DNA of 64,000 nt. Source: Allobosea sp. Tri-44. Lineage in GTDB: Bacteria > Pseudomonadota > Alphaproteobacteria > Rhizobiales > Beijerinckiaceae. The position numbers and the translations under genes are program-made. A model generated the notes under the pieces. It was not told where the DNA came from. It searched no databases and saw nothing but the letters and a program-made list of their open reading frames with translations. The stretch lies in assembly GCF_004123845.1 (NCBI RefSeq), contig NZ_NBDP01000019.1:372001-436000 (forward strand), in the 5' to 3' direction. Positions within the stretch are counted from its first letter, which is position 1. Every line of letters begins with the position of its first letter. Below are positions 44,991 to 53,823 of this stretch, in pieces.

Positions 44991-47176
44991 GCCTTGCGCA
45001 GATCCGTGTTCTTGAGCGGCAGGTTGCGGACGCGCTTGCCAGTGGCGGCGAAAATCGCGTTCAGCACTGCCGGCGCCGCGACCGCGATGGTCGGCTCGCC
45101 GACGCCGCCCCAGAAGCCGCCGGAGGGCACGATCACCGTCTCGACCGCCGGCATCTCGTCCATGCGCATCACCTGGTAGCTGTCGAAATTCTCCTCGACC
45201 ATGCGTCCGTCCTTGACCGTGCACTCGCCATAGAGCGCGGCGGAGAGGCCGTAGACGAAGGAGCCCTCGACCTGGCGTTCGATCTGGGCCGGGTTGACCG
45301 CATGGCCGGGATCGGTCGCGGCGACGATGCGGTGGATCTTGAGCTTGCCGCCGGCATCGACCGAAACCTCGGCGACGGCGGCGACATAGGAGCCGAAGCC
45401 CATGGTCTGGCAGATGCCGCGATAGACGCCTTCTGGCGCCTTCGTACCCCAGCCGGCCTTTTCAGCGGCGGCATTGAGCACCGCGAGGTGCTTGGGGTGG
45501 TCTTTCATCAGCGCCCGGCGGAAGCCGAGCGGATCCTTGCCAGCCGCGTGGGCGAGCTCGTCGATGAAGCATTCGAGATAGATGGCATTCTGGTTGAGAT
45601 TGACCCCGCGCCAGAAGCCCGGCGGCACATGCGGGTTGCGCATGGCGTGGTCTATCAAGAGGTTCGGCACGGTGTAGCCGATCGAGGCCTCCGGCCCCGG
45701 CGGGTTGAGGCCCTGGAACACGACCGGGTCGCGTCCGTTCTGGATGTTCTGCGGGAAAATGCCGGCGACGATCGACTGGCCGGAGATGCGCATATGCAAA
45801 CCGGTCAGATTGCCGTCCTTGTCGAGCGCGCCGGTGAGCTTGCATTGCGTCACCGGGTGGAAGCGCCCGTGCAGCATGTCCTCCTCGCGCGACCAGATCA
45901 GCTTGACCGGTGTGCCGGGGATCTGCTTGGCGATGGCCACGACCTGGCGCACCCAGTCATGCACCGCGCCGCGCCGGCCGAAGCCGCCACCGAGGTCGAT
46001 CTTGTAGGCCTCGCATTTCGCCAGCGGCAGGCCGGAGGCTTCGGCTGCGGCCGCGAGCGCCGCCTCGCCGTTCTGCGTGGGTGTCCAGACCTCGCAGCGT
46101 TCGGCGGTGTAGAGCGCAGTCGCGTTCATCACCTCCATGCAGGCATGGTTCTGGAACGGGTAGGAATAGACCTGCTCGATGACGCGGGCGGCATTGGCGA
46201 TGGCGCCTTTGACGTCACCGTTCTGGTTGCCGACCGCCGCCTGTGGCGCATCGAGCCCTTCCTTCAGCCAGGCGGCGATGCTCTCGCTCGAGACCTTGGC
46301 GTGCTCGCCCTCGTCCCAGGTGATCGGCAGCGCGTCGAGCGCGGTCTTGGCGTGCCACCAGCTGTCGGCGACGACCGCGATCGCGCTGTCGCCGACCGGC
46401 AGGACGTGCTTCACGCCCGGCATGTCCTTGATCTTGGCCGCGTCGAAGCTCTTCACCTTGCCGCCGAAGACCGGGCAGTCCTTGATCGCGGCGTTCAGCA
46501 TCCCCGGCAGTTTGAAGTCCATGCCGTAGACCTTCTTGCCGGTGGTCTTGTCGGCGGTGTCGAGCCGCTTCAGCGGCTTGCCGGCGATGATCCAGTCTTT
46601 CGGGTCCTTGAGCGGGACATTGGCCGGGGGCTGGAGCTTGGATGCTGCGGCCGCGACCTCGCCGTAGCGGATCGAACGGCCGGAAGCCTTGTGGGTGATC
46701 ACGCCCTTGGCGACGCTGCATTCGGCCGCTGGGACCTGCCAGCCATCGGCCGCGGCCTGGACCATCATCATCCGGGCCGCTGCGCCGCCCTTGCGGACGT
46801 ACTCGTTGGATTCTCGGATGCCCCGGCTGCCGCCGGTCGAGAAATTGCCCCAGACGCGGTTGCGGGCGAGGTTCTGGCCGGGCGTCGGGTATTCGGTGGT
46901 GACCTTGGCCCAGTCGCAATCGAGCTCCTCGGCGACGAGCTGGGCGAGGCCGGTCAGTGTGCCCTGGCCCATTTCCGAGCGGGCGATGCGGATCACCACC
47001 TTGTCGTCGGGATGGATCACGACCCAGGCGTTGACTTCCGGCACCGCGCCTTGCGCCTGTGCTTCATCGGCGAAGGGGATGGCAAAGCCGAAGCTGAAAG
47101 CGCCGGCGGCTGCGGCCGAGCCCTTGAGGATGCTGCGGCGGGAGAGCTTGGTATCGGTCACAGAGGCTAGACTCAT
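44987..47176 (-). CDS. molybdopterin subunit of a xanthine-dehydrogenase-family hydroxylase (IorB-type)
   Basis: The 729-residue protein has a Tat signal (LSRRSILKGSAAAAGAF), so it is periplasmic. Sequence blocks match the molybdenum hydroxylase large subunit of isoquinoline-oxidoreductase type: GQGTLTGLAQLVAEEL, GGGFGRRGAVHDWV and the late GGVGEPT motif with the catalytic glutamate. It binds molybdenum cytosine or related dinucleotide cofactor and oxidises aldehydes or N-heterocycles in known members. The substrate is unknown. An AGGAGGAC site supports the start. It follows the iron-sulfur gene after a 78-base gap and precedes soxX with a four-base overlap. Confidence 0.93.
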   Translation of the reverse strand: MSLASVTDTKLSRRSILKGSAAAAGAFSFGFAIPFADEAQAQGAVPEVNAWVVIHPDDKVVIRIARSEMGQGTLTGLAQLVAEELDCDWAKVTTEYPTPGQNLARNRVWGNFSTGGSRGIRESNEYVRKGGAAARMMMVQAAADGWQVPAAECSVAKGVITHKASGRSIRYGEVAAAASKLQPPANVPLKDPKDWIIAGKPLKRLDTADKTTGKKVYGMDFKLPGMLNAAIKDCPVFGGKVKSFDAAKIKDMPGVKHVLPVGDSAIAVVADSWWHAKTALDALPITWDEGEHAKVSSESIAAWLKEGLDAPQAAVGNQNGDVKGAIANAARVIEQVYSYPFQNHACMEVMNATALYTAERCEVWTPTQNGEAALAAAAEASGLPLAKCEAYKIDLGGGFGRRGAVHDWVRQVVAIAKQIPGTPVKLIWSREEDMLHGRFHPVTQCKLTGALDKDGNLTGLHMRISGQSIVAGIFPQNIQNGRDPVVFQGLNPPGPEASIGYTVPNLLIDHAMRNPHVPPGFWRGVNLNQNAIYLECFIDELAHAAGKDPLGFRRALMKDHPKHLAVLNAAAEKAGWGTKAPEGVYRGICQTMGFGSYVAAVAEVSVDAGGKLKIHRIVAATDPGHAVNPAQIERQVEGSFVYGLSAALYGECTVKDGRMVEENFDSYQVMRMDEMPAVETVIVPSGGFWGGVGEPTIAVAAPAVLNAIFAATGKRVRNLPLKNTDLRKA

Positions 47177-47254
47177 GGCGTCCTCCTGATGCGGATGGCG
47201 CTGCGGCGAGGCGGTTGCGCTCGAGCCGTGCGCTTGGGAAACGGGAAAATCGGA

Positions 47255-47722
47255 TCAGCCGCGGCCGAGTTGGCCGCCGGCGGCGACGTCCTTGATCGCG
47301 GCCTTGACGCGGTTATAGGTGCCGCACCGGCAGATATTGGTCATCTCGGCGGCGATGTCGGCATCGCTCGGCTTGGGATTGGCCTGGAGCAGGGCGGCCG
47401 CGGCCATGATCATGCCGCTCTGGCAGAAGCCGCATTGCGGCACGTCGTGCTCGATCCAGGCCTTCTGGATCGGGTGATTGCCGTCGGGCGAGAGGCCCTC
47501 GATGGTGACGATCTTCTGCTCGGCGGTGAGAGCGCTCACCGGCATGGTGCAGGAGCGGGTGGCGACGCCGTCGATATGGACCGTGCAGGCGCCGCATTGG
47601 GCGACGCCGCAACCGTATTTCGTTCCCGTCAGGCCGATCTGCTCGCGGATGACCCAGAGCAGCGGCGTGTCGTCTTCGACCGCCACGTCAATCGTCTTGC
47701 CATTAATGCTGAGCTTAGCCAC
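47255..47722 (-). CDS. [2Fe-2S] subunit of the molybdenum hydroxylase (IorA-type)
   Basis: The 155-residue protein binds two [2Fe-2S] clusters: a plant-type [12 protein letters not shown] motif (~38-50) with a later cysteine, and the helical CGFCQSGM and CRCGTY motifs. It relays electrons out of the molybdopterin subunit. It has no signal and should be exported with its partner. The GTG start is supported by a strong GGGAGG site six bases upstream. It is the first gene of the operon. Confidence 0.95.
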   Translation of the reverse strand: MAKLSINGKTIDVAVEDDTPLLWVIREQIGLTGTKYGCGVAQCGACTVHIDGVATRSCTMPVSALTAEQKIVTIEGLSPDGNHPIQKAWIEHDVPQCGFCQSGMIMAAAALLQANPKPSDADIAAEMTNICRCGTYNRVKAAIKDVAAGGQLGRG

Positions 47723-48165
47723 CGCAACCTCCCGGTTTCGATTCCAAGGTCGGCGAGAGAGCCAGCGCGCCTCGCCGTTCGATCAGGCCGGCCCGTCAGA
47801 GGCCAGAGATGTTCCTTGGAGGAATTCAAACCCAGAAGCGCGGCTACCGCCAGAGGTTGTGCGGTCACCACTGATCACGGTCGCGTTGGGCCGTTGAGCG
47901 GACAATCGGGGCCGTCAGGGCCGTGCGAGGCCAGTTTCGACATCGCCGCCATGATGCTGACCGGTTTCCTGCCGAAGAACGCAGCGTCAGGCGTGCCGGA
48001 AACGGCGCTCTCTCACAGGAATGTGATGCTCTTGCACGATCTTCGTCCGCCGGCGCGGCCAAGCCACGAAACCGGCCGTACCGCCGTCTCGTCAGACATG
48101 CTTGCTTTCGCCCCGCTGCAATGGCGAGGCTGCGCGACGATGCGAATCAGCATGGCAGGGCAACG
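47723..48165. promoter_or_regulatory. divergent promoter region
   Basis: A 443-base gap between the leftward molybdenum hydroxylase/sox operon and the rightward mechanosensitive channel gene. Open frames here are poor matches to proteins. I found no convincing promoter or operator, although both promoters must be here. Confidence 0.4.
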
Positions 48166-50757
48166 ATGCCGATGATCTCCCGCTTGCGGCGAGCCTTCCA
48201 TCAGTCCGGCAGTGCCGCGCTGCTCGCATTGGCACTGCTCCTCTTGCCCCTCGCGGCGCTGGCGCAGCCGGTCGCCGACCCAGCCAGCGCCCGCGCCCGC
48301 CTGGACTCGATCCGCGGCGAACTCACACAGATCGAGGGCTCGCTCACCAATCCGAACGTCTCGGACGATGAGTTGCAGCGTCAGCGTTTGCGGCTGCAGC
48401 CCTTGCTCGACCAGTTGCGCATCCTCACTGATGAGCAGGGGCCACGCACCGAGCAGGCCAAGCTCAGGCTCGACCAACTCGGGGCAAAGCCGGACGCCAA
48501 TGCGCCGTCCGAGACGCCGGACGTGGCGCGCGAGCGCGAGACCCGGACCAAAACCTTCGCGGAAGCCGACGAGACGCTCAAGATCGGGCGCGCGACGCTG
48601 CTGCAGGGAGAGCAACTGCAGGGCTCGATCGCCGATCTCAGACGCGACCGCTTCGCCAAGGCGCTGTTCGCGGCCGGTCCCTCGATCCTCAATCCCGAAG
48701 TCTGGTCGACAACGCTGACGGCCTTTCCCTCCGATCTGCGTGCCTCGCAACTGATCTTCGGCGACTGGCTCTCGGTCTTCACTTCGGCACTGTTCAGCCC
48801 CCGCGGTGTCCTCGTCGCGCTCGCCTTCCTCGGTGCGATCACGCTCTATGTCGCGCGCGCCCGCTATATGCCGCGGCTGACGGCACGGCTGGCGGCAAGT
48901 GTCGATTCGAGCGATCGCCATATCCTCTATGCGGCGCTCATCCGTATTGTCGCGCGGACGGCGCCACCGGCACTGGCAAGCTGGCTGATCTATGCCGGGT
49001 TGAACACCGCCGGCCTGCTGCCGCCGCGGATTCAGCCGGTGATTCTCGCAGCGGTGTTCGGGCTCGCGCTCTTTGCCTTTGTCCAGGCGCTGGCCGATGC
49101 GCTGTTCGCCCCCGGCGAGCCGCAGCGGCGCCTTGCCAGCGTGATGGAATCGACAGCGCGGACGGTCGCCTGGCTCGCCGGTTCGCTCGCCATCGTCATG
49201 GCGATCGGCAAGGTGTTCGAAGCCTGGCTGCAGGCGATCGCCGCCGGCCTCACCTTGTCGATCATCGTGCGCGGTGTCTTCGCCACCGTTTTCGCGATCA
49301 TCCTGATCGCCGGGCTGTATCGTCTGCGCGACAATCAGGAGATCGAGGAGGAGGCCTGTCTTGGCCCCTATGTGCCGGTCGATGGCGCAAGCCTCGGCCC
49401 GGTGCGGATTCTCGGCTGGATCGTCGGCGTCGCCGTCATCCTCTCGGTCCTGCTCGGCTATGTCGTGCTGGCGACCTTCCTGACCGAGCAGGTGATCTGG
49501 CTCGGCATCCTCGCAGCCGTCTTCGTGCTGCTGATGCAGCTGATCGAGCTCGGCATCGCCAGCCAGCTCACCGGCGAGGGACGCTTTGCGCTGACGCTGC
49601 GCGCCGGGATCGGCCTGCGCGCGGCGACACTGCAGAAAATCGCCGTCGTGCTGTCCGGTGCGCTCAAGATCGCGCTGATCGTCGTCACGATCATGCTGGC
49701 GCTGGCGCCGTGGGGGCTGGAATCGACGGACTTCCTGACCTCGCTGCGCGCCGCCTTCTTCGGCTTCCAGGTCGGCGGGGTCACGGTCTCGCTCTCCTCG
49801 ATCGTCGTCGCGATCCTGCTCTTTGCGCTCGGGCTTGCGGCGACGCGCTCGCTGCAGGGTTGGCTCGACGGCAAGTTCCTGCCGACGACCGCGCTCGACC
49901 CCGGCCTGCGCAACTCGATCACCACGGCGGCCGGCTATGTCGGCTATGTCGCCGCGGCCGCGATAGCCTTCTCCTCGCTGGGGCTCAGCCTGGAGCGGCT
50001 GACGCTCGTCGCCTCGGCGCTGTCGGTCGGTATCGGTTTTGGCCTGCAGTCGGTGGTGTCGAACTTCGTCTCGGGGCTGATCCTGCTCTGGGAGCGGCCG
50101 ATCCGGGTCGGCGACCAGGTGGTGGTCGGCGACGCCGAGGGCATCGTCAAGCGCATCAATGTCCGCTCGACCGAGATCGAGACCTTCGATCGCTCCTCGG
50201 TGATCGTGCCGAACTCGAACCTGGTCTCGGGCGTGGTGCGCAACCGCGTCCGTTCCGACCGGACGGGCCGGGTAATGATCTCGATCAGCGTGCCGCGCCG
50301 GCTCAACCCGACGGACGTCCGCGCCATGCTGCTCGAGGCTGGCGAGGCGCATGGCGACGTGCTGAAGAAGCCGGCGCCAGCGGTGATGTTCAAGAAGCTC
50401 GGCACGGCGACGATGGATTTCGACCTGATCTGCGTCGTCGGCGAGGTCGACATCGTCGGACGCGTCACCAGCGATCTCAACTACGTCATCCACAAGCGCC
50501 TGACCGAGCTGGAGACCCCGGTCGCGACCGAGCTCACGGTCAAGGGTCTGGAGGGGGTCGAGCATTCGCTCGGCGAGATCGCCGCCGCCGTCTCGCGGGA
50601 GGTCGGTCGCCGCGCCAAGCCGGCGGCCGGACGCGTCACCGTGAAGCGTTCGGCGCCTCCACCCGAGGCCGAGGAAGAACCGGAGGAGGCCCCGGCCTCG
50701 CCGCCCGCCAAGCCTGAACCAGCCGCGACGGGCGGCAAGGACGAGACCAAGGATTGA
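48166..50757 (+). CDS. large MscS-family mechanosensitive channel (DUF3772 type)
   Basis: I start at ATG 48,166 (863 residues), after an AGGG site; the signal peptide begins there and is cleaved after ALAQP. A periplasmic DUF3772 domain (about 30-180) is followed by around ten membrane helices and the MscS core: SVGIGFGLQSVVSNFVSG pore helix, WERPIRVGDQVVVG and IVPNSNL. The tail is Pro/Glu/Ala-rich. It should release solutes on osmotic downshock. The CAP lipoprotein gene starts five bases later, so both may be co-transcribed. Confidence 0.92.
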   Translation: MPMISRLRRAFHQSGSAALLALALLLLPLAALAQPVADPASARARLDSIRGELTQIEGSLTNPNVSDDELQRQRLRLQPLLDQLRILTDEQGPRTEQAKLRLDQLGAKPDANAPSETPDVARERETRTKTFAEADETLKIGRATLLQGEQLQGSIADLRRDRFAKALFAAGPSILNPEVWSTTLTAFPSDLRASQLIFGDWLSVFTSALFSPRGVLVALAFLGAITLYVARARYMPRLTARLAASVDSSDRHILYAALIRIVARTAPPALASWLIYAGLNTAGLLPPRIQPVILAAVFGLALFAFVQALADALFAPGEPQRRLASVMESTARTVAWLAGSLAIVMAIGKVFEAWLQAIAAGLTLSIIVRGVFATVFAIILIAGLYRLRDNQEIEEEACLGPYVPVDGASLGPVRILGWIVGVAVILSVLLGYVVLATFLTEQVIWLGILAAVFVLLMQLIELGIASQLTGEGRFALTLRAGIGLRAATLQKIAVVLSGALKIALIVVTIMLALAPWGLESTDFLTSLRAAFFGFQVGGVTVSLSSIVVAILLFALGLAATRSLQGWLDGKFLPTTALDPGLRNSITTAAGYVGYVAAAAIAFSSLGLSLERLTLVASALSVGIGFGLQSVVSNFVSGLILLWERPIRVGDQVVVGDAEGIVKRINVRSTEIETFDRSSVIVPNSNLVSGVVRNRVRSDRTGRVMISISVPRRLNPTDVRAMLLEAGEAHGDVLKKPAPAVMFKKLGTATMDFDLICVVGEVDIVGRVTSDLNYVIHKRLTELETPVATELTVKGLEGVEHSLGEIAAAVSREVGRRAKPAAGRVTVKRSAPPPEAEEEPEEAPASPPAKPEPAATGGKDETKD

Positions 50758-50761
50758 TGCG

Positions 50762-51292
50762 ATGCGCCTTTTCCCCGCGTTTTCCACGCGCCCGCAGCGG
50801 TGGCGCGCGATGAGCTGTCCCGCCGCTCTCGCTGCCGCGCTCTCGCTCCTCAATCTCGCCGGTTGCACCGAGCCGGTCAGGACACAGCCCGCTTTCTATC
50901 GCGATCTCGGCTCGCCCTCTGCGAGGGTCGATGCGGAAGCGGCGCGGGCGACCATCTCGGCCTACCGGCTGAATGCCGGCCTCGGCGCGTTGAAGCTTGA
51001 TCCGGAGCTGATGCAGGCGGCCGAGCAGGAGGCCGCCGCCATGGCAGCCGCCGACAAGCCGGCCCAGGCCGAGGCGGTGAAGGTCAGGCTCGCGCGGGCT
51101 GGCCAAGCCGGCGCAGAGGCCAATCTCTCGGCCGGTTATCGGCGCCTGGCCGAGGCCTTCTCCGGCTGGCGCGACTCGCCGCAGCACGACCGGGTGATGA
51201 AGGCGCCGAATGCGACGCGCATGGGCATCGCCTCGGCCTATGCGGCGGGCTCGAAATATCAGGTCTATTGGGCGCTGGTCGTCGCGCCTTGA
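50762..51292 (+). CDS. CAP-domain lipoprotein
   Basis: The 176-residue protein has a signal with lipobox LAGC near 32-35, so it should be an envelope lipoprotein. The body is a CAP/SCP-like fold: INAYR-like ISAYRLNAGL, LDPELMQAAEQEAAAMA and W in FSGWRDSPQHDRVM, with a late MGIASAY. Function of bacterial CAP proteins is mostly unknown, some bind lipid or peptidoglycan. It follows the channel gene by five bases and is convergent with the dipeptidase. Confidence 0.85.
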   Translation: MRLFPAFSTRPQRWRAMSCPAALAAALSLLNLAGCTEPVRTQPAFYRDLGSPSARVDAEAARATISAYRLNAGLGALKLDPELMQAAEQEAAAMAAADKPAQAEAVKVRLARAGQAGAEANLSAGYRRLAEAFSGWRDSPQHDRVMKAPNATRMGIASAYAAGSKYQVYWALVVAP

Positions 51293-51311
51293 GCAGGCGC
51301 CGCCGAAAAGG

Positions 51312-52064
51312 TCATTCGATCGCGAAATCGAACGGCGTCTTCGGGAATGGCTCTTTCGCCAGCGTGAAGTGCCACCATTCCTTGCCGTAGCCGCGGAAGC
51401 CCTCGGCGCTCATCGCGGCGGCGAGGGTGGCGCGGTTACGGCGAGCCTCGGCCGTGATCCCTGAATGGCCGAGCGCGCTTTTCTCCGAGAAGCAGTCGAA
51501 GCTCGTGCCGAGATCGAGGCTGGATTCGCGTGGACGCGTTGCAATCGGACCGTCGCAGGGGCCGGCATCCAAGGGCGTTGGCGATGCGGCTTCGCTAGCG
51601 CGGACGAGGCCGACATCGATGGTGGAGCCGCGCGAATGGCTCGAATTGCCGGCGATGTAGCCTCTGGTGACGAGATCGCCCCGGGCGATGCCGGGATGGA
51701 AGATGCGGCCGAGGTCGGGCGCGCCGGGCCGCTTCACCCAGTCGTTGAAAGCGGCGACGGCGCGTGCCGGCCGGTAGCAGTCGAACAGCTTCAGCCCGTA
51801 GCCCTGCCCGGCGAGCCGCTTCTCGGCGCGGATCAGGGCGTCGGCAGCCGCGCGCGTCAGCACGCATTCGCTCCGGCCATAGCCAGGCACCACCGCGCCG
51901 GTGAAGTTGAACGGCGTCGCGTAGCGAATGTCCTGGGCGATCGCGGGTGCGAGTTCACGCAGCCGCACGAAACCGGACGGCAGCGGCTCGGCGTTGGCCG
52001 GGTTCAAGCCCGATACGAGCAGGGTGGTGGCCAAAGCGAGGCTGCCGGTCGTCCCATGCAGCAT
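51312..52064 (-). CDS. D-alanyl-D-alanine dipeptidase, M15D (VanX-like)
   Basis: The 250-residue protein has a signal peptide and all zinc-site motifs of the VanX/DdpX family: CYRP near 115, SSHSRGSTIDVGL (SxHxxGxAxD pattern) and EWWHF at the end. It should cleave D-Ala-D-Ala in the periplasm, releasing D-alanine from peptidoglycan turnover, rather than causing glycopeptide resistance. It lies nine bases after the MotB-like gene on the same strand, probably one operon with the stator pair. Confidence 0.9.
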   Translation of the reverse strand: MLHGTTGSLALATTLLVSGLNPANAEPLPSGFVRLRELAPAIAQDIRYATPFNFTGAVVPGYGRSECVLTRAAADALIRAEKRLAGQGYGLKLFDCYRPARAVAAFNDWVKRPGAPDLGRIFHPGIARGDLVTRGYIAGNSSHSRGSTIDVGLVRASEAASPTPLDAGPCDGPIATRPRESSLDLGTSFDCFSEKSALGHSGITAEARRNRATLAAAMSAEGFRGYGKEWWHFTLAKEPFPKTPFDFAIE

Positions 52065-52072
52065 GCCGCGGC

Positions 52073-52897
52073 TCAGGGCTTGGCGCCGACCGGCAGCGGC
52101 GGCGCATCCGCCTTCAGGACAATTCCGACCCGGCGGTTGAAGGCGAGGTAGGGGTTGTCCTTGACCAGCGGGTCAGTGTCGGCCTTGCCGGTGACGGAGC
52201 TGAAGCGCTCATCGGGGACGCCGGCATTGCCGAGGATCTCACGCACTGCCGAGGCGCGGCCGACCGAGAGCGCCCAGGGATTGCCAGGAGCGATCGTGCC
52301 TGGCCGCTGCACGGCGGTATGGCCGGTGATGGCGATCTTGTTGGGCATGCGGCGCAGCGTCGGCGCGATCGCAGCGAGCAGCTTGCGCATGCGCTCGTTC
52401 GGCTGGGTCGAGCCTTCGGCGAACATGGCGCGGCCGTCCTGGTCGACCAGCTGGATGTCGATGCCCTGCTCGGAGACCTCGATCAGGATGTTGCGCGAGA
52501 GCTCGCCGATCTCCGGCATCTCGCGCAGCGCCTGGCGCAGCGAGGCGGCGGCAAGCGCAAAGCCGCGATCGTGGGTCGCCGAGACCAGCCCATCTTCCTT
52601 CTGCTGGTTGTGGTTCGGCGCGGTGTTGTCGGAAGCGTCCTCGAGCGGGCGGACATAGGCGTTCTTGATGTGCGTCTTGGTCGGGATGCCGTCGACCTCG
52701 ACGATGCCGGCAAGCTTGAAGTCGCGCTGCGTGCCGAAGGCCTCGCGCATCGAGCCGGCGACGATCTGGAGCTTCTGCTTGTCCTGGCTGGAATAGGCGG
52801 CAACCATGACGAAGAACGCCATGAGCAGGGCCATGAGATCGGCGAAGGTCACGAACCAGCCGTGACCGCCATGCCCGCCTCGCTTCTTCTTGGCCAT
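52073..52897 (-). CDS. MotB/OmpA-type stator protein
   Basis: The 274-residue protein has one N-terminal membrane helix, WFVTFADLMALLMAFFVMVAA, whose aspartate would carry the proton (or ion) as in MotB/PomB. The C-terminal OmpA-like domain (TGHTA, NPWALSVGRASAVREIL, NRRVGIVL) should bind peptidoglycan. It follows the MotA-like gene by 13 bases. No flagellar gene is in the window, so it may drive a flagellar motor encoded elsewhere or another envelope machine. Confidence 0.88.
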   Translation of the reverse strand: MAKKKRGGHGGHGWFVTFADLMALLMAFFVMVAAYSSQDKQKLQIVAGSMREAFGTQRDFKLAGIVEVDGIPTKTHIKNAYVRPLEDASDNTAPNHNQQKEDGLVSATHDRGFALAAASLRQALREMPEIGELSRNILIEVSEQGIDIQLVDQDGRAMFAEGSTQPNERMRKLLAAIAPTLRRMPNKIAITGHTAVQRPGTIAPGNPWALSVGRASAVREILGNAGVPDERFSSVTGKADTDPLVKDNPYLAFNRRVGIVLKADAPPLPVGAKP

Positions 52898-52910
52898 TGC
52901 TCAGGTCCGC

Positions 52911-53681
52911 TCAGGTGGCTTCGGCCATCTCGGCCCTGTGATGGTCCGGCAGATAGGCAAGGAGCATTTCTCGCACCAGGGTCGGGCTCTTGGCGTCGCG
53001 CATCTGCAGGATGCCGTCGATGATCAGCGTGCGCGAGATCTCCTCTTCCTCGAGCTTGATGTGCAGCTTGTCGGCAATCGGCAGGGTGAACATGTTGGCG
53101 ACCATGGCGCCGTAGAGCGTCGCCAGCAGCGCTGTCGCCATGGCCGGGCCGAGCTTGGAAGGGTCGGACATGTTGGCGAACATCGTCACCATGCCGAGAA
53201 TCGTGCCGATCATGCCCCAGGCCGGGGCGCAGTCACCGATGGCGCGGTAGACCTTGGAGCCCTCGTCGAGCCGTTGCAGAAAATTGTCGCGGTCGCGCTC
53301 CATCGTGTCGCGGATGAAGTCCTTGTCATAGCCGTCGGCGATGTAGCGCAGGCCCTGGGCGAGGAAAGGGTCGGAGACCTCGACGTTCTCGAGCGCGACC
53401 GGGCCACTCTTGCGGTTGATTTCGGCGACGCGGGTGATCTCATCGATCAGCTCGCGCGGATGGATCGAGCGCATGGTGAAGGCGAAGCGGATGCCCATCG
53501 GCAGGCCGTGTGCGATCACCGAGAAGGGAAAGCGCAGCATGGTCGCGGCCGAGGCGCCGCCGAAGATGATGATCACGGCGTGCTTGTCATAGTAGGCGGC
53601 GAAGTTGCCACCATCGATCATGATCAGCGCGACGATCGTCGCGATGCCGCCGATAATGCCTGCGCCGGTTGCGATATCCAT
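52911..53681 (-). CDS. MotA/TolQ/ExbB-type proton channel protein
   Basis: I start at ATG 53,681, which has a GAGGTGG site just upstream, giving 256 residues. It has four predicted helices and the MotA-family segments: GGASAATMLRFP, the cytoplasmic loop with charged residues, and the late PAWGMIGTILGMVTMFANM and ALLATLYGAMVANM channel helices. It pairs with the MotB-like protein downstream. It resembles PomA (sodium type) and MotA alike; ion choice cannot be settled from sequence. Confidence 0.9.
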   Translation of the reverse strand: MDIATGAGIIGGIATIVALIMIDGGNFAAYYDKHAVIIIFGGASAATMLRFPFSVIAHGLPMGIRFAFTMRSIHPRELIDEITRVAEINRKSGPVALENVEVSDPFLAQGLRYIADGYDKDFIRDTMERDRDNFLQRLDEGSKVYRAIGDCAPAWGMIGTILGMVTMFANMSDPSKLGPAMATALLATLYGAMVANMFTLPIADKLHIKLEEEEISRTLIIDGILQMRDAKSPTLVREMLLAYLPDHHRAEMAEAT

Positions 53682-53823
53682 GAGCCACCTCAAACCGGCC
53701 TACGCAGCCGCAACGCCAACGCCACGCTTTCGCTGTTGCGGTAACCATAGGGAGCAGCGGTTGAAGGAAGCGTTAAGGTTGAGGACTTGCTCACGCCGCG
53801 TCGTCGTCTAAAGCTGCTGCGTA

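Noticed and set aside
45302-47170. A 622-codon plus-strand frame over the molybdopterin subunit
   Set aside because: Shadow of a well-recognised molybdenum hydroxylase gene.
48013-50868. A 951-codon open frame on the minus strand opposite the mechanosensitive channel
   Set aside because: It is an antisense shadow in GC-rich DNA: its translation is rich in Arg, Asp, Gln and His with no family match, whereas the plus strand gives a clear MscS channel.
51312-52064. VanX-like gene as a vancomycin-resistance determinant
   Set aside because: No vanH, vanA-type ligase or two-component genes are present, and the protein has a signal peptide, so a peptidoglycan-recycling role is more likely.
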